A DNA stretch of 64,000 nucleotides, taken from contig NZ_JAFMZQ010000001.1 of NCBI RefSeq assembly GCF_024436415.1, positions 3,224,001 to 3,288,000 on the forward strand, read 5' to 3'. Source of the DNA: Pedobacter deserti. Its GTDB lineage: Bacteria; Bacteroidota; Bacteroidia; Sphingobacteriales; Sphingobacteriaceae. A program made the translations under genes and the position numbers. Shown here in pieces: positions 7,840 through 16,200 of the stretch. How positions within the stretch are numbered: the stretch's first letter is position 1; every line of letters starts with the position of its first letter. The notes below the pieces were generated by a model. That model did no database searches. It worked only from the letters and a program-made list of their open reading frames with translations, and was not told the origin of the DNA.

Positions 7840-9714
7840 TTACAACTGCCTGATCAAAATACAAGCCCCGCCGCCCGGCGCCAGCCTGACCTTAATCGAA
7901 TCTTTTGCGCTAACTTCCGTCTTCGAGCTCTTATAACTTTCCTTATCGGTACGATAATCAGCATCATCGCCATCCTGAATAATCAGTGCTTTGTAGCGGC
8001 CTTTTTTCAGGAAAGAAAGCGGAATATCCAGTTCTCTTGAATTTTCATTTGTTGCTGCTCCGACAAGCCAGGTTTTGTCGCTGGCCTGCCTTGCCATAAC
8101 GATGTATTGACCTATGTCGCCTTTGATGGTTTTACTTTCCATCCAGGGCATGTTTTGTGATGAAATAAATTCAAGAATCTCAGGATGCTTTCGGTAACTC
8201 TCAGGTATATCAGGTATAACTGTCACCCCCGAAAAGGTAATTAATGTACGTGCTGCCTCGCCTACCACTGTGGAGTTGGTAGCATAAGCTGGCGCATGAA
8301 CCCTGCCAGCCTGTTTCAGATCAGCTATGCCATTGTTCATATCGAGCGGACCTGCAAGCATGTTCACGAATACCGAGGTGACAAATGTTTTTGGCTCCAG
8401 GGCGGTGCTGCCATCAAGCTGTGCCTGACAGTATTCGCGTGTGACTGCATTTGGAAACGTACGCATTTGTCCGTACGGGTGTACAGGACCATCATGAAAA
8501 TCGCATAGCAGACGATTTTTTGCACATAGCTCCGTGATCATTCGGGTACGTTCATTCTTTTCTGCGGGAGTGCCCGACATAAAACCGTATTTAATACCCG
8601 CAGCACCCCAGTCGCCATACTGCTTCAAAGTTTGCTCTATGGGAAACATACGACCGCCAACGTCGTTGAGATATAGCCAGATGCCCACATTTTTCATTTT
8701 CCCATATCTGATGATCTCATGAACCTGGGCGACTTTCCCACCTTTCAGCGGATCTGAATCTTTGCCAAATTCGGGACCATACCAGTCGGCATCAAGTGCC
8801 AGGTAACGGATGTTATTTTCAGAAGCAAAGTCCACCATTTTTTTCCAGGAAGGAAGAGACATATCATATTTGAAACCGTCGACCTGCGCGCCTGCTATCC
8901 GCCAGTCCCAAACAGCAACGCCTGGCTTCACCCATGAGAAATCTGCGTCGCCCGGCGGCGGAGGATTTAACAATTCTATGAGGTGCGAATCAACCAATTC
9001 ACCAGGAGTATTTCCGTACATAACCACTTTCCATGCATTATTCAGCTTAGACGCTACGGTAAACAGGGTTTGGCCTTTCTTTGACGCCAACATCAGCGGG
9101 TCGCCCCATGATAAATCTGCTTGGTGCACAGCCAGATAATTGTGATCGTCTACCTGAACTGTCATTACAGGTAAGCGTTTATCGTTACAGGCCGATAACT
9201 TCTCCGGGCCAATATTGGCATGCTCACCATTATAATACCAGGCCGTATAGTCGCCACTAAAGTTAAACTCCGTCAAATCGCTTTTTGCCATCTCCTTTTG
9301 GAAGTCGTACCGGAAAGCTATTCCATCATTATATGCCCTGACGATGATCTTGTAGGTTTTTACATCCAGCGTAAGCTCATTGTATTCATCAGGCACGATA
9401 GCTCTTTTTCCCCAGATGGGCTTCCAGACTGATTTGCTGGAAGCACGGGAGAAACTTGACGGCACTGCTCCATCAATACCACTTAGTCCCATCTTCGAAG
9501 CTGAGATAATGGTTTTCGAGTTGGCCGTAATTGTAAAGATGATCTCCTTGTTTTGATTATAACTGAACTCAAATTTTAATTTCTTGTTGGGCGACTTTAT
9601 TGCTAATGGCAATATATTCCGCTTCGAATCTTTTGTGTGTAGGGCATATGCGCTTTCAGCGCGCACAAGCAGTGCGGCCAACAAGAAAAAAACGATTGAT
9701 ACTTTAGTTCTCAT
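7840..9714 (-). CDS. Glycoside hydrolase family 97 protein (SusB-like exo-alpha-glycosidase)
   Basis: The protein has 624 residues with a signal peptide (MRTKVSIVFFLLAALLV), the start chosen for that reason. It has the GH97 layout: N-terminal beta-super-sandwich, a TIM-barrel with VAVWDWRIAG, LALDADWYG and VGIWLYLND, and a C-terminal beta domain. At the site where retaining GH97 enzymes carry the nucleophile Asp (K-V-D-F-M) this protein has GIKYGFM, so Gly replaces Asp, as in the inverting SusB subgroup. TRE and a downstream Glu (ALEPK) are present. It probably acts in the periplasm on alpha-glucosides or alpha-galactosides. It is not next to a SusC/SusD pair. Confidence 0.87.
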   Translation of the reverse strand: MRTKVSIVFFLLAALLVRAESAYALHTKDSKRNILPLAIKSPNKKLKFEFSYNQNKEIIFTITANSKTIISASKMGLSGIDGAVPSSFSRASSKSVWKPIWGKRAIVPDEYNELTLDVKTYKIIVRAYNDGIAFRYDFQKEMAKSDLTEFNFSGDYTAWYYNGEHANIGPEKLSACNDKRLPVMTVQVDDHNYLAVHQADLSWGDPLMLASKKGQTLFTVASKLNNAWKVVMYGNTPGELVDSHLIELLNPPPPGDADFSWVKPGVAVWDWRIAGAQVDGFKYDMSLPSWKKMVDFASENNIRYLALDADWYGPEFGKDSDPLKGGKVAQVHEIIRYGKMKNVGIWLYLNDVGGRMFPIEQTLKQYGDWGAAGIKYGFMSGTPAEKNERTRMITELCAKNRLLCDFHDGPVHPYGQMRTFPNAVTREYCQAQLDGSTALEPKTFVTSVFVNMLAGPLDMNNGIADLKQAGRVHAPAYATNSTVVGEAARTLITFSGVTVIPDIPESYRKHPEILEFISSQNMPWMESKTIKGDIGQYIVMARQASDKTWLVGAATNENSRELDIPLSFLKKGRYKALIIQDGDDADYRTDKESYKSSKTEVSAKDSIKVRLAPGGGACILIRQL

Positions 9715-9785
9715 ATACAATGATAAGACTTTGATTTCATCGATCCGAAAGATCATTCCTATATTATAGCAATACGTCTTGCTCG

Positions 9786-9974
9786 ATGCCTTGTTTTATA
9801 GATTCAACACTCCGATCTACACAGGGTACCCTGAATGAACGTGGAACCGGGCTTGGACTAAAGCTAGCCATGGAGTTTGCCGGCCTGAATGGCGGCACAC
9901 TAACCGTTTCCAGCGAACCTGACAAAGGTACCATCGCAATTATCGCTGCTCCGCTTGCTAAAAGTGAGATATGA
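9786..9974 (+). pseudogene. Relict C-terminal end of a sensor histidine kinase
   Basis: The 62-codon frame encodes only the end of a HATPase_c domain: NERGTGLGLKLAMEFAGLNG (G2 box), then TLTVSSEPDKGT. A working kinase needs about 200 more residues, none of which precede it. In the frame two bases on, LFYRFNTPIYT (from about 9791) looks like the preceding F-box region, so a frameshift near 9820 and a 5' deletion are likely. The GH97 start lies 71 bases upstream in the opposite direction. This is probably decaying DNA rather than an expressed protein. Confidence 0.45.
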
Positions 9975-10016
9975 TATTAATCTATTAATTATCTACATTG
10001 CAGTAAATTAAGTGCG

Positions 10017-10340
10017 ATGAAAAGAAAAATCTACTTTAGCGTCCTCGGCATTCTATTGGCTGCTTGTTCCAGCAATCCTGATGAAAAAGCGAAAATCCTG
10101 ATTAAAAATTATTTAGACACCACACTGATCGATTCCGAAAGCTATGAACCGCTTAAGTATGGGTCAATAGATACTGTTTTCACCAAGCAGGGTGGAGTTA
10201 AATATTTTAACCTGTCACATAGCTTCAAGGCTAAGAACGATTCCGGCGCTAGTGCCACATACATCAGTTCATTTAAAATCGATAGCACGTTTAGCGAGGT
10301 ACTCAGCTATGTCTCCTTCCAACAACGTGTATTTAACTAA
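10017..10340 (+). CDS. Small hypothetical lipoprotein
   Basis: The protein has 107 residues with a lipoprotein signal peptide (MKRKIYFSVLGILLAACSS, lipobox LAAC) and therefore probably sits in a membrane facing the periplasm. The mature part has no recognised domain; it is mixed polar with the stretch ILIKNYLDTTLIDSESYEPL, a pattern seen in short Bacteroidota lipoproteins of unknown function. The next gene starts 28 bases downstream on the same strand and is probably co-transcribed. Confidence 0.7.
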   Translation: MKRKIYFSVLGILLAACSSNPDEKAKILIKNYLDTTLIDSESYEPLKYGSIDTVFTKQGGVKYFNLSHSFKAKNDSGASATYISSFKIDSTFSEVLSYVSFQQRVFN

Positions 10341-10368
10341 TAACCATCCACCCGGAAATCAGAATCAA

Positions 10369-10899
10369 ATGACCCACACGATAACGCTCAAAGAAGGCGA
10401 CTTCATTACATTTCAATTATATGGGGCCTCTACAAATACCGAAAAAATAAAAACTCGTAAAAGAAATTACCTTTCATTAATCGCCCTGGGGATATTTTTT
10501 ATAATTATTGGCTATTATGAGCGTGATACCTTTCTATTCTACTACGCTACATGTTGTGTAATCGTGGTCGCACTTTTTTATTATAAATATTTGAAATGGA
10601 GATTAAAAAAACATTATACCAAGTTCGTAAAGGACACATACAAAGGTGCATTTAATGAATCGGTTCAACTCGAAATCGAAGATGAACTACTGAGATTTGA
10701 AGACAAAACTGGAGAGAGTTGTATTAAAATATCTGAAATTATCGGTGTAACTGAAATTGCAAGTCACTTTTTTATCAAGATAAGTACAGGACCAAGTTTA
10801 ATACTTACTAAAGCCTCGCCTTCGCTGAATCAGGAAATAGCCATCTTGATAGCGCAAAAAAATATTCCCCATGTGAACCACCTTAGCTGGAAGTGGTAG
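10369..10899 (+). CDS. YcxB-like membrane protein
   Basis: The protein has about 176 residues from the ATG at 10369 (MTHTITLKEGDFITFQLYGA). A short N-terminal beta region is followed by two membrane helices (about residues 32-75) and a C-terminal soluble domain with ELEIEDE-like strands and FEDKTGESCIKISEIIGV, the order seen in YcxB-like family proteins. The function of that family is unknown. An earlier ATG at 10309 would overlap the lipoprotein gene by 32 bases and is less likely. It is probably in one operon with the lipoprotein. Confidence 0.7.
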   Translation: MTHTITLKEGDFITFQLYGASTNTEKIKTRKRNYLSLIALGIFFIIIGYYERDTFLFYYATCCVIVVALFYYKYLKWRLKKHYTKFVKDTYKGAFNESVQLEIEDELLRFEDKTGESCIKISEIIGVTEIASHFFIKISTGPSLILTKASPSLNQEIAILIAQKNIPHVNHLSWKW

Positions 10900-10916
10900 C
10901 TCGTCTGCAACCTTAG

Positions 10917-10956
10917 CTTAACACTAACATAACGCAAGACTGAACTTATACTAACA
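10917..10956. repeat. TAAC motif repeated with 11-base period upstream of the anchor-I gene
   Basis: TAAC occurs at 10919, 10930 and 10952, with a degenerate TGAA at 10941, so four units are spaced exactly 11 bases apart; the longer unit ACTAACAT occurs twice. PhoB/OmpR-family response regulators bind direct repeats with this period. The array ends 35 bases before the ATG at 10991. Regulatory function is inference. Confidence 0.35.
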
Positions 10957-10990
10957 TTGGGGGTCTATTTTCGCCTCAAAAAACAATTTT

Positions 10991-12535
10991 ATGCATAAAA
11001 GATTACTTCTCGCTTTGATGATTTCGGCGGCACTGGGCTGTAAAAAAAATGACAATAAAGGTCCCCTACCCGAGCCTGACTTTTTTGTGAACGAAGATGC
11101 GAAGACATTTGCTGAGATCGGTACTATTGATATCGGTGAGACAGGTGCTGCTGAAATATCAGCGTATGATCCGGACACAAAAAAACTATTTGTCGTAAAA
11201 AATGAAGGTGAGGGTACTGCTGCTGCAGTTAACCGCATCGAGGTGATTGATTTTAAAGACCCATCAAAAATGACCATTATCGGCAACATCAGCGTGCAGC
11301 CGTTTGGTGGTGTGGTAAACAGTCTCTCTGTACATTCCGGCAAACTGGCCGCTGCGATACAAGCAACCGACAAAACATCAAATGGCAAGGTTGTCGTATT
11401 TAAAACTGGCGACCATAGCGTCATCAGCCAGATCAATGTTGGTGCCTTGCCAGATATGGTGACGTTCTCGCCAGATGGGAAATTCATCATGACTGCAAAT
11501 GAAGGCGAGCCCAATGCCAGCTATACCACTGACCCGGAAGGGACGGTTTCCATTATCTCGGTAGCTGAAAACTATGCGGTTACCACGCTAAACTTTTCGT
11601 CGATGGCCGGGCAGCAAAATGCACTGATGCAGAAGGGTTTTCGCGTTTTTGGTCCGAGCGCAACCTTTGTGAAAGACATCGAACCGGAATACGTGACCAT
11701 TTCAGCCGATTCGAAAACCGCATGGGTAACTTTACAGGAAAACAACGGTATCGCTAAAATTGACATACCTTCAAAAACCATCAGCAATATTTTTCCGCTA
11801 GGCTTCAAAGACTACAATACCGACGGCAACGAAATAGACCCTACCGACGATGACAAAGCTTATGCCGCAGCTAAATGGCCGGTAAAAGGTGTTTATATGC
11901 CGGATGCGGTTGCGGTAATGGAAAGCAACGGTACTCCCTATCTCTTTACCGCCAATGAAGGCGATGCCCGTGAGTACGATACCTTTGCAGAAGTGAAGCG
12001 CGTAAAAGATAAGACTGTTATTCTGGATGCCACCAAATTTCCGAATGCAGCTGATCTGAAAAAGGACGGTAAACTGGGCAGACTGAACATTACCACTACC
12101 CTCGGAGATACCGATGGCGACGGTGACCTGGATGAATTGTATTCTTTGGGTGCACGTTCATTTAACGTATGGAACGGAAGCAATGGCACACTGGTTTTTG
12201 ATAGCAAGAACGAGCTAGACAAAGAAGCCGTTAAGGCAGGAGTTTATGATGATGGCCGCAGTGATGACAAAAGTGTGGAGCCGGAAGGTATCACTACAGG
12301 AACCGTTGGCCGTACAAAAGTCGCCTTTGTAGGCTTGGAGAGGGCCGATGCCGTAGCGGTTTATGACGTAAGCAATCCGGCAAGCCCTGTGTTTCTGCAA
12401 ATGCTTAAATGCGGCGATGCACCAGAAGGTGTGCTGTTCATTCCGGCTAAAGACAGTCCGACCAAAAAAAGCCTGCTGGTGGTGAGCAGCGAAAATGATG
12501 GTGTAGTGAAAGTTTATACGCCAAACACGATATAA
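10991..12535 (+). CDS. Choice-of-anchor I family lipoprotein (phosphatase/esterase-associated beta-propeller)
   Basis: The protein has 514 residues with a lipoprotein signal (MHKRLLLALMISAALGCKK, Cys17). The body is a series of WD/NHL-like beta-propeller blades with the family's repeated wording: GEGTAAAVNRIEVIDF, ALPDMVTFSPDGKFIMTANE, PEYVTISADSKTAWVTLQEN, PYLFTANEGDAREYD, and GDTDGDGDLDELYSLGARSF, which looks calcium binding. Such proteins are often annotated as alkaline phosphatase or PhoX-like, but no phosphatase active site is visible here. It is likely surface or periplasm exposed. The 11-base-period repeat upstream may link it to a response regulator. Confidence 0.82.
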   Translation: MHKRLLLALMISAALGCKKNDNKGPLPEPDFFVNEDAKTFAEIGTIDIGETGAAEISAYDPDTKKLFVVKNEGEGTAAAVNRIEVIDFKDPSKMTIIGNISVQPFGGVVNSLSVHSGKLAAAIQATDKTSNGKVVVFKTGDHSVISQINVGALPDMVTFSPDGKFIMTANEGEPNASYTTDPEGTVSIISVAENYAVTTLNFSSMAGQQNALMQKGFRVFGPSATFVKDIEPEYVTISADSKTAWVTLQENNGIAKIDIPSKTISNIFPLGFKDYNTDGNEIDPTDDDKAYAAAKWPVKGVYMPDAVAVMESNGTPYLFTANEGDAREYDTFAEVKRVKDKTVILDATKFPNAADLKKDGKLGRLNITTTLGDTDGDGDLDELYSLGARSFNVWNGSNGTLVFDSKNELDKEAVKAGVYDDGRSDDKSVEPEGITTGTVGRTKVAFVGLERADAVAVYDVSNPASPVFLQMLKCGDAPEGVLFIPAKDSPTKKSLLVVSSENDGVVKVYTPNTI

Positions 12536-12570
12536 AATAGCTAAATTCACCCATTTAATAAGGTTAGCTT

Positions 12571-13020
12571 ATGGAACAGAACCAAAATTTTGTAGAAGCA
12601 CAGATGCTGATCAGGAAACCAGCCTCCGAAGTGTTCAACGCATTCTGCGATCCGGAGCAGACAAAGCACTTCTGGTTTACCAAAGGCAGCGGTAGACTGG
12701 AAAAAGGCGCAACCGTAACCTGGACCTGGGAGATGTATGATGTTTCGGCTGAGGTGATTGTACGCGACATTGTTGCGGATAAGCTTATCCAGATCGAATG
12801 GGGCGACCCGGCAACTACCGTGGAGTTTAATTTCCAGGAGATGGGTGAAGACAAAACGTATGTCATTATCAGGAACTATGGTTTTCCGCAGCAGGGCGAT
12901 GACCTTTTGAGGGAGATTAAAGACTCGACCGGTGGGTTTACGACCGTGTTGGATGGGCTAAAAGCTTACCTGGAGCATGGAATCAATTTGAATCTGATAG
13001 CCGACAAGTACCCGGGTTAG
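12571..13020 (+). CDS. SRPBCC (START-like / AHSA1) domain protein
   Basis: The protein has 149 residues with the AHSA1-type START-like pattern: an N-terminal strand and helix (MLIRKPASEVFNAFCDPEQT), the W in HFWFTKGSGRLEKGATVTWT, the IEWGDP turn, and a long C-terminal helix (GGFTTVLDGLKAYLEHG). The fold makes a cavity for a small hydrophobic ligand or binds a partner protein; the actual ligand is unknown. It lies seven bases upstream of the SMUG2-type glycosylase gene, so the two are almost surely co-transcribed, although a functional link is not obvious. Confidence 0.82.
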   Translation: MEQNQNFVEAQMLIRKPASEVFNAFCDPEQTKHFWFTKGSGRLEKGATVTWTWEMYDVSAEVIVRDIVADKLIQIEWGDPATTVEFNFQEMGEDKTYVIIRNYGFPQQGDDLLREIKDSTGGFTTVLDGLKAYLEHGINLNLIADKYPG

Positions 13021-13027
13021 TGACGTG

Positions 13028-13726
13028 ATGGTACTGGCAGATAAAATCATAGCGTTTAACCGGAATTTGCAATATACAGGCAGCCTGCCTGATGGCTTTC
13101 AGGTGCTGAATCCTTATATGGATAATCCGGAAACGATTTCTGTGATGCAGCAGTTTTACGAGAAGTACTATAACGACAAGGAAAAGCGCAGGTTCATTAT
13201 AGGCATAAATCCAAGTCGGCATGGCGCAGGAGTAACGGGCGTACCCTTTACAGACACGAAGCGCCTTGAGGCGGTATGCGGCATAAAAATGCATTCTGCA
13301 TACACGCATGAAATATCTTCTGTGTTTATGTATGAAATGATTGCGGCTTATGGCGGACCTACGGCCTTTTACAGGGACTTCTATATCAATTCGCCCTTTC
13401 CGCTGGCCATCATCAGGCAAACTGCGGGAGGCAAATGGCTGAACGCGAACTATTACGACGACCTGAGGCTATTTGAAATGGTCAGAGATTTTATGATCTC
13501 TGCATTGAGAGAACACATCAGTCTGGGCCTCGACACATCCCGTGTCTTTGTACTTGGAAAAAAGAATGCCACGTTTTTAGACAGGTTAAACAGAACGGAG
13601 AAGCTTTTCGGGGAGCTCGTTGTGCTCGAGCATCCCCGTTTTATACAGCAGTACAAATTGAAAGACCAGCAGTTGTATATCGATAAATACCTGCTTGAGT
13701 TTACAAAGGGAATGGCCGCCTTTTAA
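13028..13726 (+). CDS. SMUG2-type uracil-DNA glycosylase family protein (DUF4918)
   Basis: The protein has 232 residues from the ATG at 13028 (a GTG one codon earlier is also in frame). It belongs to the SMUG2 subfamily of the uracil-DNA glycosylase superfamily, first characterised from Pedobacter heparinus. The motif 1 asparagine is present (GINPSRHGAG, Asn61), as is the motif 2 histidine (EHPRF, His202), plus GVPFTDTKRL. It should remove uracil, and perhaps other deaminated bases, to start base-excision repair. Motif 1 has S-R-H where I expect G-R-F in relatives, which could alter base preference. The 3' end overlaps the convergent hydrolase gene by four bases. Confidence 0.82.
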   Translation: MVLADKIIAFNRNLQYTGSLPDGFQVLNPYMDNPETISVMQQFYEKYYNDKEKRRFIIGINPSRHGAGVTGVPFTDTKRLEAVCGIKMHSAYTHEISSVFMYEMIAAYGGPTAFYRDFYINSPFPLAIIRQTAGGKWLNANYYDDLRLFEMVRDFMISALREHISLGLDTSRVFVLGKKNATFLDRLNRTEKLFGELVVLEHPRFIQQYKLKDQQLYIDKYLLEFTKGMAAF

Positions 13727-14466
13727 TTCAGCACCTCCTTAAGGAAAAACAGCGTGTGCTGCCAGGCGCGTTTCGCCATTACCGGATTATAATCGGCCGA
13801 TTCAGGATTGGTAAAAGTATGCTTGCTGTCTGCATAAGTGATGATCTGCCAGTCGTTTTTCCCTTCACGTATCTCCTTCATCAGTGCGGTTAAATCTTCA
13901 GGTTTTACACCAGCATCATCGGCCGGGTGCTCCACGAGTATTCGTGTGTTCAATGGCACATTGGGGCGGTCGGCCGCCTTGCCCAGTCCGCCATGTATAC
14001 AGACTACGCCTTGCAGCGGCAAACCAGCTCTTGCGGCCTCTAAAGCACCTGTACCGCCAAAGCAGTAACCTATTACCGCCAGCTTCTCAGGCATCGCTCC
14101 CTGCTTTTTCAGCTCATCAAGCGCTACGCTGATCCTGCGCTGGTAAGCTTTATAGTCCTGTTTGTACTGTCCGGCCAGTTTACCCGCAGCCGCATTGTCG
14201 GCCGGAACATTCCCCTCACCATAAATATCTGCAATGAGGGCAATATAGCCTTGCTTTTCCAGATCGAGCGCCGCCGTTTTAGCTTCCTGGTCGATGCCCT
14301 TCCAGGCCGGCAGGATGAGCACGCCAGGCAATTTCTTTCCAGCATTTGAAGTTACAAGCCCCTTGAGTTTCTGCGAACCATCGATATAATTTACAGTTTT
14401 AAGGTTCTGCGCAGCTGCCGCCAGACCTGCACTCAGCATGATTGTCGTAAGGATGAGGTGTTTCAT
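13723..14466 (-). CDS. Dienelactone hydrolase family protein, exported
   Basis: The protein has 247 residues from the ATG at 14466, which opens a signal peptide (MKHLILTTIMLSAGLAAAAQ). The alpha/beta-hydrolase fold carries the dienelactone-hydrolase nucleophile elbow GYCFGG (Cys135), a likely acid at Asp183/Asp184 (HPADDAG) and His216 (DSKHTF), so the Cys-Asp-His triad is complete. Periplasmic members of this family hydrolyse esters or lactones; the natural substrate is unknown. It is convergent with the SMUG2 gene and 32 bases downstream of a methyltransferase gene on the same strand, possibly in its operon. Confidence 0.87.
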   Translation of the reverse strand: MKHLILTTIMLSAGLAAAAQNLKTVNYIDGSQKLKGLVTSNAGKKLPGVLILPAWKGIDQEAKTAALDLEKQGYIALIADIYGEGNVPADNAAAGKLAGQYKQDYKAYQRRISVALDELKKQGAMPEKLAVIGYCFGGTGALEAARAGLPLQGVVCIHGGLGKAADRPNVPLNTRILVEHPADDAGVKPEDLTALMKEIREGKNDWQIITYADSKHTFTNPESADYNPVMAKRAWQHTLFFLKEVLN

Positions 14467-14498
14467 AAGGTATCTTTTTGGTGGTGTCAATTTAGCAA

Positions 14499-15221
14499 TT
14501 ATTTTATTCCGCCGAAAGCGGCAACGTAGCTGTTCTTATGTAGAATCTCTACATGACGGAAGCCTACCCTGCGCATAAGTTCGAGCTGATAGTTCAGTGA
14601 GCGCGGGGTGTCTTCATAATCAACATAGGCAATCACCTTATCGCGATACTCCGCGCCGCCTAAGGATTCAAGGTAGTTGGCAAATCTCTTTTCAAACAGA
14701 TCTGCCAATGCTGGCGTATCGTGGGTAATAATATCGGAGATCCACAGGCTTCCACCTGGCTTTAGTGCGCGGTGTACCTTCTTGAAAACATTTTCCCAAT
14801 CGGCATCATCGCGCAGGTGATGAAAGGTTGCCGAGGCAAGCACAATGTCGTAGTGATCATTGGGCATATCCAGATTCCGCATATCGTCCTGTATGCAGGT
14901 GACTTTTCCGGTGGTCTGCGCCGCCACCCTTTCGCGGGCCCGGTGGAGCATAGGCATACTCAGGTCGTTAAGCGTACAGTTCAAACCGGGGACTTTGCTG
15001 AGCATTTTCAGGGTGTAATTGCCGGCGCCACAACCGATATCCAGTAGTTCCCTGGCTTCGGGGTTTGTGCATAATGCTGCCTCTGTACATAAGTCCATAG
15101 TTAAGGCGGCATCGAGCATCGTGGCCTGACCGCCCTCTAGATCTGAAAAACGCTCTACATCAGCGTCGAACCTTGCCCTGATCTCGTCGGTGGTAGACTT
15201 CTTTGAATAATCTTTCTGCAT
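14499..15221 (-). CDS. Class I SAM-dependent methyltransferase
   Basis: The protein has 240 residues. The SAM-binding motif I is LLDIGCGAGNY (59-69); later come CIQDDMRNLDM (motif II/III area), YDIVLASATFHHL (motif IV) and LKPGGSLWISD (post-motif). It resembles UbiE/MenG-like or arsenite-type methyltransferases by general layout, but the substrate cannot be read from the sequence. It is divergent from a LysR-type regulator over an 80-base gap that holds a 19-bp palindrome, the standard layout for a LysR target gene. The dienelactone hydrolase gene follows. Confidence 0.87.
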   Translation of the reverse strand: MQKDYSKKSTTDEIRARFDADVERFSDLEGGQATMLDAALTMDLCTEAALCTNPEARELLDIGCGAGNYTLKMLSKVPGLNCTLNDLSMPMLHRARERVAAQTTGKVTCIQDDMRNLDMPNDHYDIVLASATFHHLRDDADWENVFKKVHRALKPGGSLWISDIITHDTPALADLFEKRFANYLESLGGAEYRDKVIAYVDYEDTPRSLNYQLELMRRVGFRHVEILHKNSYVAAFGGIK

Positions 15222-15253
15222 TTTCTTTTTTTTGCTAAAACTAGCGTCATTAT

Positions 15254-15272
15254 TGATATTTGGAAAATATCA
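15254..15272. promoter_or_regulatory. 19-bp palindrome, probable LysR-type regulator box
   Basis: TGATATTT, GGA, AAATATCA: the arms are perfect inverted repeats and include the T-N11-A core (TATTTGGAAAATA) of LysR boxes. On the minus strand it overlaps the -33 region of a possible methyltransferase promoter (TAGTTTTA at 15243-15236, 20 bases spacing). Binding is inference. Confidence 0.5.
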
Positions 15273-15301
15273 TTTTCATCAACTATCGATACTTTTAAGG
15301 T

Positions 15302-16200
15302 ATGGAACTTAGACACCTCCGCTATTTTAAAACGCTGGCCGACCTGCTTCATTTTGGAAATGCAGCCAAAAAGCTCTTTATCTCGCAACCGCCCTTAAGC
15401 AGACAGATCAGAGAGCTTGAAGAAGAACTGGGCGCCACGCTGTTCACCAGAAGCAATAAACGCGTAGCGTTAACTGACGCGGGAGCGTATCTGAAAACGG
15501 AGGTCGACAATCTTTTCAGCAGGTTGGAGGAGGTAAAAAATTCGGTGCGACAAATCCATTTGAACGAGAGCGGCACACTTAAAATCGGCTACATCAGTTC
15601 GGTGTATCAAACACAACTCGCTGAGGCGCTAAAAGAGATGGGTGCAGCCTTTCCTTACGTTAAAACCAGTTTGTACGAAATACCCACCCTATCGCAGATC
15701 AAGGCACTTGAAGAAGGCGAACTTGACGTTGGTATACTGCGTGCACCCGTTCACTCCAAAGTGCTTAAGGTGCAAACGATGTTTTTGATCCCTTTGTTAT
15801 TGTGTTACCCGGCGGGAAGACCGCAACCGCGTCTTCGGAAGAACTTATATCGCTTCTTCGGGCAAGTCCGTTTATTTTCTTTAACAAGGATTTCGCGCCG
15901 CATTACAGCGACAAATTAACCGAGATTTGCGAGCGCATGGGCTTTAAACCAGAGATCATGCATGAAGCGAACAATGTTCATTCTATCCTTCAGTTGGTAG
16001 AAGCAGGACTGGGAGTATCGATACTGCCATCATCGCTAAGAGATCAGTATGCACATTTGGATGTTTCCTTTGTTGGTCTGCCGGATATCCCTGTGAACAC
16101 GGAGGTGGTGCTGGCTTTTAAGGCCACAAACCAAAGTGCGGCATTAAAGTGGTTTGTTGGTTACTACGCAACGGCAGTGGCAGAGAGTTTTAGTGTTTAA
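15302..16200 (+). pseudogene. LysR family transcriptional regulator, frameshifted
   Basis: Codons 1-160 encode the N-terminal helix-turn-helix (LRHLRYFKTLADLLHFGNAA, SQPPLSRQIRELEEELG) and the first part of the LysR substrate-binding domain. The frame is lost at a run of five T (15782-15786); with one more T it continues as DPFVIVLPGGKTAT into the rest of the domain (ASPFIFFNKDF, LVEAGLGVSILPSSL), giving 299 residues, the normal length. So one base is missing, through mutation or sequencing error. It is divergent from the methyltransferase gene, its likely target. Its end overlaps the DUF2784 gene by 11 bases. Confidence 0.85.

Noticed and set aside
10951..11514. 187-codon open frame on the minus strand
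   Set aside because: Antisense to the choice-of-anchor-I gene and of low-complexity composition.
15802..16200. Separate 132-codon protein
   Set aside because: It is the second half of the LysR substrate-binding domain and joins the first half if one base is restored.
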